Below, piece by piece: positions 36,048 to 42,556 of a stretch of DNA of 42,556 nucleotides (the stretch's first letter is position 1; every line of letters begins with the position of its first letter). This stretch comes from Hoeflea sp. GTDB lineage: Bacteria > Pseudomonadota > Alphaproteobacteria > Rhizobiales > Rhizobiaceae. The position numbers and the translations under genes were made by a program. Under the pieces are notes generated by a model. It was not told where the DNA came from and did not search any database. It saw only the letters and a list, made by a program, of their open reading frames with translations. The stretch lies in NCBI RefSeq assembly GCF_030682515.1, contig NZ_JAUXOD010000074.1, positions 1 through 42,556 on the forward strand, read 5' to 3'.

Positions 36048-37034
36048 TTACGGTTCGGCTGCCAACGCCGTGCACTGCTCGGCGATGGCCGGGATGCGCT
36101 GATCTTGAGCCGGATCGATTTCGCCCGCCAGGAAGGGCGTGAGGAGTTCCTGCGACAAGAGCTCATCGGTGACGCACCCGCAAAACCGCGTACAGAATTC
36201 CGCGCTGTTGTCGGCGCTGCACCCGGTTTCGCACTCCGCGATGAAACCTGGCAGCGGATCGACCTGCGCTGGCGGAGCGACCTGCGACGCGATCCAGATC
36301 AACGCCAGCAGCACCGGTTGGTGCACCAGATAAAAGGCCAGACTGTGACGGCCTGAAAAACGGGCGGCGCGCGAGACCGCATTGCTGCCTGTGCCGACGC
36401 CGGCAAGGCGCGCGGTCAGCCCGGTACGCATCGCGATCCTGGTGCATCCCATGCCGATCAGGAACGGCCCGAGCCACGGCATCAGCGGCACAAAGTCGTT
36501 GGATCGCGGCGGAACCGTGAACAGGCCGATCCAGTTGAGCCAGACCGGATTGAAAAATTCGTCGCGATAGAACTGCGGCAGCACCAGGCAGGCTGCCCCG
36601 GCAAGAATGGTGATCACGCCCGGAAGCCGCAGGAAGGCGAGCCCGACCACGCTCGCCGCCGCGATCGCATGCAGGATGCCGAAATAGATGAAGCTGCCGG
36701 GCGTGGCAAAGATCGTGACCACGGTGATCAGCGCCGCCGCCCCGCCAACCATGGCGAACCGCTTGAGAAAGGCCTGGCGCCGCAGCCCCGGGCCATGGGC
36801 CAGCATCAGGCTGACGCCGGCAAGGAACAGAAAGCTCCCAGCAATCGACCTGGCATAGAGCCGGAACAGCCCCTGCGTTGTCGTGGCCGGCTCAAGATAG
36901 CCGAACTGCTCGAGATTCCAGGAGAAATGATAGCTCGCCATCGCAAACAGCGCGAGCCCTCGGGCGAGGTCGAGCGCCTCGATGCGCCGTCCCGCCTGGA
37001 GCCTCGGCAAATCCGTGCCGGCAGCTTCGCTCAC
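36048..37034 (-). CDS. DUF1624 / heparan-alpha-glucosaminide N-acetyltransferase-like membrane protein
   Basis: Encodes 328 residues with about seven to eight membrane segments. The signature RRIEALDLARGLALFAMASY with the following HFSWNLEQFGY is typical of this acyltransferase-like family, as is the segment around MPWLGPFLIGMGC and SLAFYLVHQPVLLALIW. After the last membrane segment a soluble tail of ~70 residues contains five clustered Cys (CETGC, then FCTRFCGC) and a sixth near the end. The substrate is unknown. Its end lies 60 bases before the methyltransferase-like start. Confidence 0.85.
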   Translation of the reverse strand: MSEAAGTDLPRLQAGRRIEALDLARGLALFAMASYHFSWNLEQFGYLEPATTTQGLFRLYARSIAGSFLFLAGVSLMLAHGPGLRRQAFLKRFAMVGGAAALITVVTIFATPGSFIYFGILHAIAAASVVGLAFLRLPGVITILAGAACLVLPQFYRDEFFNPVWLNWIGLFTVPPRSNDFVPLMPWLGPFLIGMGCTRIAMRTGLTARLAGVGTGSNAVSRAARFSGRHSLAFYLVHQPVLLALIWIASQVAPPAQVDPLPGFIAECETGCSADNSAEFCTRFCGCVTDELLSQELLTPFLAGEIDPAQDQRIPAIAEQCTALAAEP

Positions 37035-37175
37035 CTTGATCTCTCCTCAAAACATACGGCCCGTATCGCCGCCGACTCACAATTCCAACCCTAGCAAAAG
37101 CCCGGCCCGATGCATCTTCGAAAGGCAGGCGGCGCGGGATCACGATTGCCGCAGGCGTGCCGATCCGCAGCTGAT

Positions 37176-38102
37176 CTAGGCGCTGCCGCCGGTCTCGCTC
37201 AGGGACGCGCGCTTGCCGCCGCCGGCGACGAACAGCCCGGCCAGCACCAGCGCCAGGGCCGCGATCAGCGTCAGCGACAAAGGCTCGCCCAGGATCAGCA
37301 CGCCAAGGCCCACGCCAAACACCGGGATCAGGTTGATCGACAGCGAGAACCGCGTGTAGCCGATGGTGCGGATCAGGTGGAAGCGCATAATATAGGCGAG
37401 ACCGGTGGGAAACACGCCGAGATAGATGAGCGCACCAATGGTGGCGGCGCTCAGGCCCGTCGGCGGAGCCCCGGACGTGATCAGCGCGATCGGGATCAGC
37501 GCCGCCGTTCCGAGCCCCAGCGCCAGGCAGGCCAGCCGCACCGGCGGCATGTCGATCTTGCGGATCAGCAGCCCGGCCGTGACGTAGCACAGCGACGCGC
37601 CAAGGGCTGCGAGCTTGGCTTCGAGCGATCCCGCGCCCAGGCCCGCCACGGCGCTCGGGCCCACCACGACGAGGATTCCGCCAAAGCCCAGGATCACCGA
37701 GACGAGCTTGCGCGGCGTCAGCCGGTCGTCGTCGGTCAGGATGTGGCTGCCGATCAGCGCCAGGAACGGCCCGGTCCCCATCAGCAGCGACAGCACCCCG
37801 GCGTCGAGCGTCTTGCCGGCCCAGGCGATCAGGCAGAACGGGATCACCATGTTGAGCACAGCCATGCCGCCGATCAGGCGCCATTGCCGGCGCGAGGCCG
37901 GCCAGACCATGCCGCGCCAGATCGCGTAGGGCAGCAGCACGGCAAAGCCCAAACCCACCCGGATTGCCGCGAGCCACACCGGTCCGGCCTCCGGCACCGC
38001 GACCCGGATCGCCACGAAGGCCGACGCCCAGATGATCGCCGTCAGCAGCATCAGCGCCATGTCCACGCGGGTGGGCGCCCGCAAGGCCTGAACCTGGCTC
38101 AT
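37176..38102 (-). CDS. EamA/DMT-superfamily transporter
   Basis: Encodes 308 residues with about ten membrane helices in two EamA repeats, one starting at MLLTAIIWASAFVAIRVAV and the second near AALGASLCYVTAGLLIRKID. Such proteins export amino acids or other metabolites; the substrate cannot be read here. The ATG overlaps the stop of the DUF3253 gene by four bases (ATGA), so translation is coupled. A much longer open frame runs upstream through that gene and is not real. Confidence 0.9.
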   Translation of the reverse strand: MSQVQALRAPTRVDMALMLLTAIIWASAFVAIRVAVPEAGPVWLAAIRVGLGFAVLLPYAIWRGMVWPASRRQWRLIGGMAVLNMVIPFCLIAWAGKTLDAGVLSLLMGTGPFLALIGSHILTDDDRLTPRKLVSVILGFGGILVVVGPSAVAGLGAGSLEAKLAALGASLCYVTAGLLIRKIDMPPVRLACLALGLGTAALIPIALITSGAPPTGLSAATIGALIYLGVFPTGLAYIMRFHLIRTIGYTRFSLSINLIPVFGVGLGVLILGEPLSLTLIAALALVLAGLFVAGGGKRASLSETGGSA

Positions 38103-38413
38103 TCCGTGTCCTGGCCTGCGTCCGGATTGGGGAGGGCGAGGCGGTAGACGCCGCGAAAGCCCGAGGGATCGATGTTCTTGCCCTTGCGGCGGATGTCGAG
38201 CTCGCCGGCCTTCGCCATCTCGACCGCCACGGCGCGTAGCGGCTTCATCAGCCGGCTCCATTGCCGCTCGTCCGACCCCACCAGGGCGCGCGCGGCGTCG
38301 AACGGGCTGATGCTCTTGCCCGGGCCGGCAGCTTCAAGAAGCTCGAGGATGGCCGCGCGCAGCGCCGCGGGTCCCGGAACCGGAACCGGCTGGGGAGATC
38401 TGGAATGGGTCAC
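38099..38413 (-). CDS. DUF3253 family protein
   Basis: Encodes 104 residues with a GTG start. The chain ALRAAILELLEAAGPGKSIS, then PFDAARALVGSDERQWSRLM and AGELDIRRKGKNIDPSGFRG fits the small winged-helix-like DUF3253 family, of unknown function. The GTG overlaps the TGA of the DUF599 gene (GTGA), and its own TGA overlaps the EamA ATG, so this gene is coupled on both sides. No ATG exists at a useful position, which supports GTG as the true start. Confidence 0.8.
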   Translation of the reverse strand: MTHSRSPQPVPVPGPAALRAAILELLEAAGPGKSISPFDAARALVGSDERQWSRLMKPLRAVAVEMAKAGELDIRRKGKNIDPSGFRGVYRLALPNPDAGQDTE

Positions 38414-39105
38414 GGGGTGAGTGTGTCCTTGAGAATCGCGGTGCGTGCATTCGAGAAAAACTGCCGTCGGAGCAGGACCAGAATCACCAGCGTCGTCGAG
38501 CCCATCAGCACGAAGGGGCCGGCAAACCAGCCGAGATAGCCGATCGACAGGAAGATGGCCCTGAGGCCGGCATTGAAATGCCGTCCGGCAAGAATGTTGA
38601 GCGATGCGGCCCGTGTGGCGGCGGCATCGAGTTCGATCTCGTCCCCGGGCAGGTCGCCCTTCATCGGGATCGCGCCGAACAGGATCGAGGAATAGTTGAA
38701 CAGCCGGTAGGACCAGCCGAACTTGAAGAACGCATAGGCGAAGATGGCGATCAGCCCGAACACCTTGAGCTCGAAGGCGGCCGGATCGGCGTCGAGCGGA
38801 ATCGGCAGGTCGCTTGCGATCGCCAGCACCCGTTCGGTCGCGCCCAGCAGCGCGAAGCATCCGCCGATGGCGAAGATGGTGGTCGAGGCGAAAAAGGCGG
38901 TGCCGTTCTGCAGGCCCGCCATGATGGCGGTGTCGATCATTCTGAGGTCTCGCCGGGCGGCAACCCTCATCCAGCGCGTGCGGTGCTGGTTCATGGCCGT
39001 GGTCAGGCTCACCCGCTTGATCGGCAGGTGATTGTTCGACGCCAGCGAGAACAGGAACCAGGACAGCGCGAACCAGGAAATCGCCAGGTAATCATAGTTT
39101 GTCAT
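38410..39105 (-). CDS. DUF599 membrane protein
   Basis: Encodes 231 residues with about four membrane segments; typical parts are MNQHRTRWMRVAARRDLRMI, DTAIMAGLQNGTAFFASTTI and FAYAFFKFGWSYRLFNYSSI. The family is common in proteobacteria and has no known function. It is the first gene of a minus-strand operon DUF599-DUF3253-EamA, with four-base overlaps at both junctions. The promoter must lie in 39106-39413. Confidence 0.9.
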   Translation of the reverse strand: MTNYDYLAISWFALSWFLFSLASNNHLPIKRVSLTTAMNQHRTRWMRVAARRDLRMIDTAIMAGLQNGTAFFASTTIFAIGGCFALLGATERVLAIASDLPIPLDADPAAFELKVFGLIAIFAYAFFKFGWSYRLFNYSSILFGAIPMKGDLPGDEIELDAAATRAASLNILAGRHFNAGLRAIFLSIGYLGWFAGPFVLMGSTTLVILVLLRRQFFSNARTAILKDTLTP

Positions 39106-39413
39106 GATCTGCTTTTGGCATGCGCGCGCCCGCTTGGCAAAGCCTTCCGTCGGCCGCCCGCGTTAACCGTTTTCTTAAGGCCTGTGGTCGGACTGTGGAT
39201 GCTGGACGCGGGCAGGATTTGGGCGATCCCCTGTAAGTCCTTGATTTCACGCCTAGCCATGCAAAAAGCGTAGGGCAGATGTGAACATTCGGCCACAGAA
39301 ATGCCTTTTTTGCAGTTGCGAAAAGATTACTACTTCGTTAAACACCCGGCTCTGCGCCGAGCGAGTCCGTGAGGATGCCGCGGCCTGATATTGGCACATG
39401 AACCGGAGTAACC
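39106..39413. other. Divergent upstream region of the DUF599 operon and the 33-residue peptide gene
   Basis: No supported gene in 308 bases. On the + strand TTGCGA (39316-39321) and TAAACA (39339-39344), 17 bases apart, form a weak promoter about 70 bases before the peptide gene. On the minus strand I see nothing convincing for DUF599. Confidence 0.4.
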
Positions 39414-39515
39414 ATGGAAGACACCGTACAGAAATCGTGCTGGGGCATCACCGCCCGCGCAGTGATCGGTTTTTCTGGAATCCTCGCACTGGCCTACCTT
39501 TTCGGCGGCATCTGA
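39414..39515 (+). CDS. 33-residue membrane peptide
   Basis: ATG at 39414 follows GGAG (39405-39408) at the ideal five bases, and a frame of 33 codons ends with TGA. The peptide has a short polar start (MEDTVQKSCWG, with one Cys) and one hydrophobic segment with AVIGFSGILALAYLFGG, so a single-pass membrane peptide is predicted. A strong terminator 50 bases downstream closes a short transcript of about 250 bases. I do not recognise the family. The terminator and ribosome binding site are why I believe it; a regulatory RNA is the alternative. Confidence 0.6.
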   Translation: MEDTVQKSCWGITARAVIGFSGILALAYLFGGI

Positions 39516-39565
39516 GCGAACGTGCAATAAGACGACGCGCAACAAGAAAAAGTGCATGAGACAAG

Positions 39566-39604
39566 GCAGCGCCTGACCGAACCGGTCGGCGCTGCTTTTC
39601 TTTG
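39566..39604 (+). terminator. Rho-independent terminator after the 33-residue peptide gene
   Basis: GCAGCGCC-T-GACC (39566-39578) pairs with GGTC-GGCGCTGC (39584-39595) with a single bulged T and a five-base loop, followed by TTTTCTTTG. No other + strand gene is near upstream, so it must serve the short transcript that includes 39414-39515. Confidence 0.85.
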
Positions 39605-39729
39605 TGATCAGGCCACCGGTGGCGCCCCGGCGCCGCTGTCGCTTGCGCGGCATCACAGGTCGGGGAATTGACGGCTGTGCAGCGCATGCGCATGTAAGAT
39701 GGCCATCTTCACCGGAGAAGCCGCCCCCC

Positions 39730-41130
39730 ATGTTCCTTTCAGTGTTTGATGTCTTCAAGATCGGCGTCGGTCCGTCGAGCTCCCACACCATGGGGCCGAT
39801 GTCGGCGGCGGTGCGCTTTCTGGATGAAATCGCCGGCAATGACTGGCCGCGCCCGGCCGGGGCCAAGGTGACGGCCATCAAGGTCAGCCTGCACGGGTCG
39901 CTTGCCTTCACCGGCATCGGCCACGGAACGGGCAGGGCGGTGGTGCTGGGCCTCACCGGCCAGCAGCCCGACACGGTCGATCCGGACCTGATCGAGTCGA
40001 TCATTGCCGGCGTCGAGGCGAGCCGCAGGGTCAGCCCTCCCGGCCATCCCGGCTACGAGTTCGACCCCAGGACGGATCTGGTCTTCGACAAGAAGCATCC
40101 CTTGCCCGGCCACGCCAACGGCATGACCTTCACCGGCTTCGACCGCGACGGGGCCATGCTCCTGCGCCGGATCTACTATTCCGTCGGCGGCGGCTTCGTC
40201 GTCACCGACACCGAACTTGAGGCGATGAAGACCAACCGGAAGGCGGATGGCGGCAAGACGGTGCCCTATCCATTCGCCAACGCCAAACAGATGCTCGAGA
40301 TGGCGGCGCGTTCGGGTCTTTCGATCGCCCAGATGAAGCGCGCCAACGAGGAAAGCCAGATGAGCCGCGAGGAGCTCGACCAAGGCCTCGACCGGATCTG
40401 GACCGCCATGAGCGGCTGCATCGACCGGGGCCTGGGCGGCGAGGGCATCATGCCGGGCGGGCTCAAGGTGCGCCGCCGCGCACGGCTCCTGCATGACAAG
40501 CTCCAGGAGGAATGGCGGCAGAACCGGCGCAATCCGCTGCTCGCCAATGACTGGCTCAGCGTCTACGCCATGGCGGTCAACGAGGAAAACGCTTCAGGCG
40601 GGCGCGTGGTCACGGCGCCCACCAACGGCGCCGCCGGCGTGATCCCGGCCACCATCCGCTATGTTTTGCAGTTCCACGACGGCGCCGACCAGCAGTCGGT
40701 GCGCGATTACCTGCTCACGGCCGCCGCCATCGGCGGCATCATCAAGCACAATGCCTCGATCTCAGGCGCCGAGGTCGGCTGCCAGGGCGAGGTCGGATCG
40801 GCGGCCGCAATGTCGGCGGCGGGCCTCGCCGCGGTCATGGGCGGCACGCCCGAACAGATTGAAAACGCGGCTGAAATCGCGCTCGAACATCATCTCGGCA
40901 TGACCTGCGACCCGGTCGGCGGGCTGGTGCAGGTTCCCTGCATCGAGCGCAATGCGCTGGGCGCGGTCAAGGCGGTCACGGCGGCGTCCCTGGCGATGAA
41001 GGGCGACGGCACCCATTTCGTGCCGCTCGACGCCTGCATCGAGACCATGCGCCAGACCGGGCTCGACATGAACGAGCGCTACAAGGAAACCTCCACCGGC
41101 GGGCTCGCCGTCAATGTGGTGGAGTGCTGA
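39730..41130 (+). CDS. sdaA: L-serine ammonia-lyase (iron-sulfur dependent)
   Basis: Encodes 466 residues in the single-chain form. It deaminates L-serine to pyruvate and ammonia with a 4Fe-4S cluster. The start [20 protein letters not shown] and the segment [20 protein letters not shown] are family signatures. Cluster cysteines are C351 (GCQGEVGSA), C393 (MTCDPVGG) and C404 (QVPCIERN). The ATG lies about 12 bases after CCGGAG, a rather long distance. It stands alone, behind the terminator of the peptide transcript. Confidence 0.95.
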   Translation: MFLSVFDVFKIGVGPSSSHTMGPMSAAVRFLDEIAGNDWPRPAGAKVTAIKVSLHGSLAFTGIGHGTGRAVVLGLTGQQPDTVDPDLIESIIAGVEASRRVSPPGHPGYEFDPRTDLVFDKKHPLPGHANGMTFTGFDRDGAMLLRRIYYSVGGGFVVTDTELEAMKTNRKADGGKTVPYPFANAKQMLEMAARSGLSIAQMKRANEESQMSREELDQGLDRIWTAMSGCIDRGLGGEGIMPGGLKVRRRARLLHDKLQEEWRQNRRNPLLANDWLSVYAMAVNEENASGGRVVTAPTNGAAGVIPATIRYVLQFHDGADQQSVRDYLLTAAAIGGIIKHNASISGAEVGCQGEVGSAAAMSAAGLAAVMGGTPEQIENAAEIALEHHLGMTCDPVGGLVQVPCIERNALGAVKAVTAASLAMKGDGTHFVPLDACIETMRQTGLDMNERYKETSTGGLAVNVVEC

Positions 41131-41185
41131 GCCGCACGCGCGGGGCCGAGCCTGTGGACGGCTTGGGGATTCGACCCGGGCCGGG

Positions 41186-41220
41186 TTGACCCGGGGCGAC
41201 GTGCGCCCGACATATCCCGT
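41186..41220 (+). promoter_or_regulatory. Promoter immediately before the DUF1489 gene
   Basis: TTGACC (41186-41191) and ACATAT (41210-41215), 18 bases apart, lie so close to the ATG (41221) that the transcript would start at or within a base of it. No ribosome binding site is visible. A palindrome TCGACCCGG-G-CCGGGTTGA (41171-41189) overlaps the -35. Confidence 0.45.
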
Positions 41221-41658
41221 ATGGCTCTTCACCTTCTCAAACTCTGCGTCGGCGCCGACAGTGTCGACGATCTGCAGGACTGGATCACACGCCGGCTGGC
41301 GGTGATGAAAGCCGCGGGGCAGGCGCCTGAACAGTTCCACACCACCCGCATGCTGCCCAAGCGCGCCGCAGAACTCGTCGACGGCGGATCGCTCTATTGG
41401 GTGATCAAGGGCAATATCCAGGCCCGGCAGCGGCTGCTCGATATCCGCCCCTTTACCGATGCCGAGGGCATTTCCCGCTGCAATCTCGTGCTCGAGCCGG
41501 TGCTGCACGAGACCTCGTGGGCGCCGCGGCGTCCCTTCCAGGGCTGGCGCTATCTCGATCCGGGCGATGCGCCGCCGGATCTGAGCGCCTCGGGCGCGGA
41601 CGCGGGCGATCTCCCGGCCGAACTCAAGCGCGAGCTGGCGGGACTCGGCCTTCTGTGA
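41221..41658 (+). CDS. DUF1489 family protein
   Basis: Encodes 145 residues of the alphaproteobacterial DUF1489 family, of unknown function. Typical parts are MALHLLKLCVGADSVDDLQD, GGSLYWVIKGNIQARQRLLD and EPVLHETSWAPRRPFQGWRY. A cytosolic protein is likely, since no signal peptide or membrane segment is seen. The start has no ribosome binding site, which fits a leaderless mRNA. The last ~25 residues are Ala/Asp/Gly-rich and then helical. Confidence 0.9.
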   Translation: MALHLLKLCVGADSVDDLQDWITRRLAVMKAAGQAPEQFHTTRMLPKRAAELVDGGSLYWVIKGNIQARQRLLDIRPFTDAEGISRCNLVLEPVLHETSWAPRRPFQGWRYLDPGDAPPDLSASGADAGDLPAELKRELAGLGLL

Positions 41659-41790
41659 AGCGGCATGGCGTCGCGAGGGACTTGTGTTCGGTGCGCAAAA
41701 CGCCACATTGAACGCACAGGCTCGGGTTGGCGGCGTAAAAACGCGGTGGCCGGGGCGCAGCATCCAGTCCGAGGGTAAGACACGGCAACC

Positions 41791-42556
41791 ATGACCAGAG
41801 ACACGACCCGACCCGACAAGGCGGTATCGAAGCGCGGCGGAGCCGCTGTGCCCGATGCCGCGCCCGCGTCTTCCAGATCCGAGATCGCAGCCTTTCTCAA
41901 CGCCGCCAAATCGCTGGTGCCGGGCGCGGCAGGCTCGGGGCGCCTGGCCTTTGCGCTGGACGCCACCATGAGCCGGCAGCCGACCTGGGACAGCGCCTGC
42001 AAGCTGCAGGCCGAGATGTTCGATGCAGTCGGCAAGACGGCCGAACTCTCGGTCCAGCTCGTCTATTTCCGCGGCCTGGGCGAATGCCGCGCCTCGCGCT
42101 GGGTCACCGACACGTCCCAGCTTGCCGATCTGATGAGCCGCATCGACTGCCGCGGCGGCCAGACCCAGATCGGCCGCGTGCTGCGCCATGTCGCCGACGA
42201 GGCGAAGTCGCGCCCCGTCAGCGCGCTGGTCTATATCGGCGACGCGATGGAGGAGGAAATCGACAAATTGGCGGTGATCGCGGGCGAACTGGCATTGCGC
42301 AAGGTGCCGTGCTTCATGTTCCATGAAGGCCATGATCCCGCCGCCGCGCTGGGGTTTCGCGAAATCGCCCGCGTCACCGGCGGCGCCTATGTCCGGTTCG
42401 ACCAGAACGCGGCCGCGGAACTTGCGGCGCTGCTGCGCGCGGTGGCGGCCTACGCCACCGGTGGACGACCGGCTCTGGAAAAGGCCGGCGGTTCGGCCGC
42501 ACGGCTGCTGCTCGAGCAGATGGGTCCGTCCGGATCTGGGAACAAGGGAGCCGGCC
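41791..42556 (+). CDS. VWA-domain-like protein (partial, runs off the window)
   Basis: At least 255 codons are present without a stop. After an Arg/Ala-rich start (about 1-35), a von Willebrand A-like domain is seen: LAFALDATMSRQPTWDSACK carries the DxTxS-like metal site, and RPVSALVYIGDAMEEEIDKL is the middle strand with Asp. The C-terminal part has RVTGGAYVRFDQNAAAELAA. In rhizobia I recall such genes upstream of a DnaJ-domain gene, which would lie outside the window. No close ribosome binding site is visible before the ATG; GAGG lies 16 bases upstream. Confidence 0.7.
   Translation, partial: MTRDTTRPDKAVSKRGGAAVPDAAPASSRSEIAAFLNAAKSLVPGAAGSGRLAFALDATMSRQPTWDSACKLQAEMFDAVGKTAELSVQLVYFRGLGECRASRWVTDTSQLADLMSRIDCRGGQTQIGRVLRHVADEAKSRPVSALVYIGDAMEEEIDKLAVIAGELALRKVPCFMFHEGHDPAAALGFREIARVTGGAYVRFDQNAAAELAALLRAVAAYATGGRPALEKAGGSAARLLLEQMGPSGSGNKGAG

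Overview
The window looks like chromosomal DNA of an alphaproteobacterium, most likely order Hyphomicrobiales (Rhizobiales), in or near Rhizobiaceae/Hoeflea-type organisms. The reasons are: GC-rich coding DNA; the order tuf-S10-spc-secY-adk-alpha with adk behind secY and no rpsD or rpmJ in the cluster; an ATP12-type F1 chaperone; DUF1489, DUF599 and DUF5368-like proteins; RirA/NsrR-like Rrf2 control; and alphaproteobacterial promoter shapes (TTGAC-N17-CTAT). The genus is an inference from general resemblance, not a database result. I see no phage, transposon, CRISPR or other mobile DNA.

Region 1 (1-15077) is the ribosomal super-cluster on the + strand: the 3' end of tuf, then rpsJ-rplC-rplD-rplW-rplB-rpsS-rplV-rpsC-rplP-rpmC-rpsQ, a 234-base gap with a terminator-like hairpin, then rplN-rplX-rplE-rpsN-rpsH-rplF-rplR-rpsE-rpmD-rplO, a terminator, secY-adk, a terminator, a good promoter with a 235-base leader, and rpsM-rpsK-rpoA-rplQ. 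It ends in a strong bidirectional terminator. Each junction of the alpha operon carries a stem-loop.

Region 2 (15103-25560) holds housekeeping and quality-control genes: msrP-msrQ (periplasmic methionine sulfoxide repair, minus strand), then on the + strand a DegP/DegQ-type protease, rarA, a ketopantoate reductase-like gene, a HemG-like flavodoxin preceded by an FNR/DNR-type box, crcB, an RluC-type pseudouridine synthase, a HAD phosphatase, the ATP12 chaperone and an unrecognised lipoprotein.

Region 3 (25612-32438) is mainly minus strand: fghA and adhC (glutathione-dependent formaldehyde oxidation) behind an XRE regulator, lipB, tRNA-Leu(GAG), and a DUF5368-like membrane protein with a Tat-exported sulfide:quinone reductase. 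The reductase is divergent from an Rrf2 regulator. The divergent region carries two FNR-type boxes, a perfect 7-4-7 palindrome and a perfect TATAAT. This is the most interesting regulatory locus in the window: low-oxygen control appears to meet an Fe-S or sulfur/NO-sensing regulator over sulfide oxidation. A small helical protein of unknown function lies convergent to the regulator.

Region 4 (32439-42556) contains mgtE behind a strongly folded leader, a MerR regulator with a TTG start, a PilZ-like protein, an isoprenylcysteine-methyltransferase-like membrane protein, a DUF1624 acyltransferase-like protein with a Cys-rich tail, a translationally coupled DUF599-DUF3253-EamA operon, a 33-residue membrane peptide gene with its own terminator, sdaA, a possibly leaderless DUF1489 gene, and the 5' part of a VWA-like gene that runs off the window.

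No single locus here is clearly a new system. The best candidates for undescribed biology are the FNR/Rrf2-controlled sulfide oxidation locus, the FNR-boxed HemG-like flavodoxin, the mgtE leader hairpin and the 33-residue membrane peptide.
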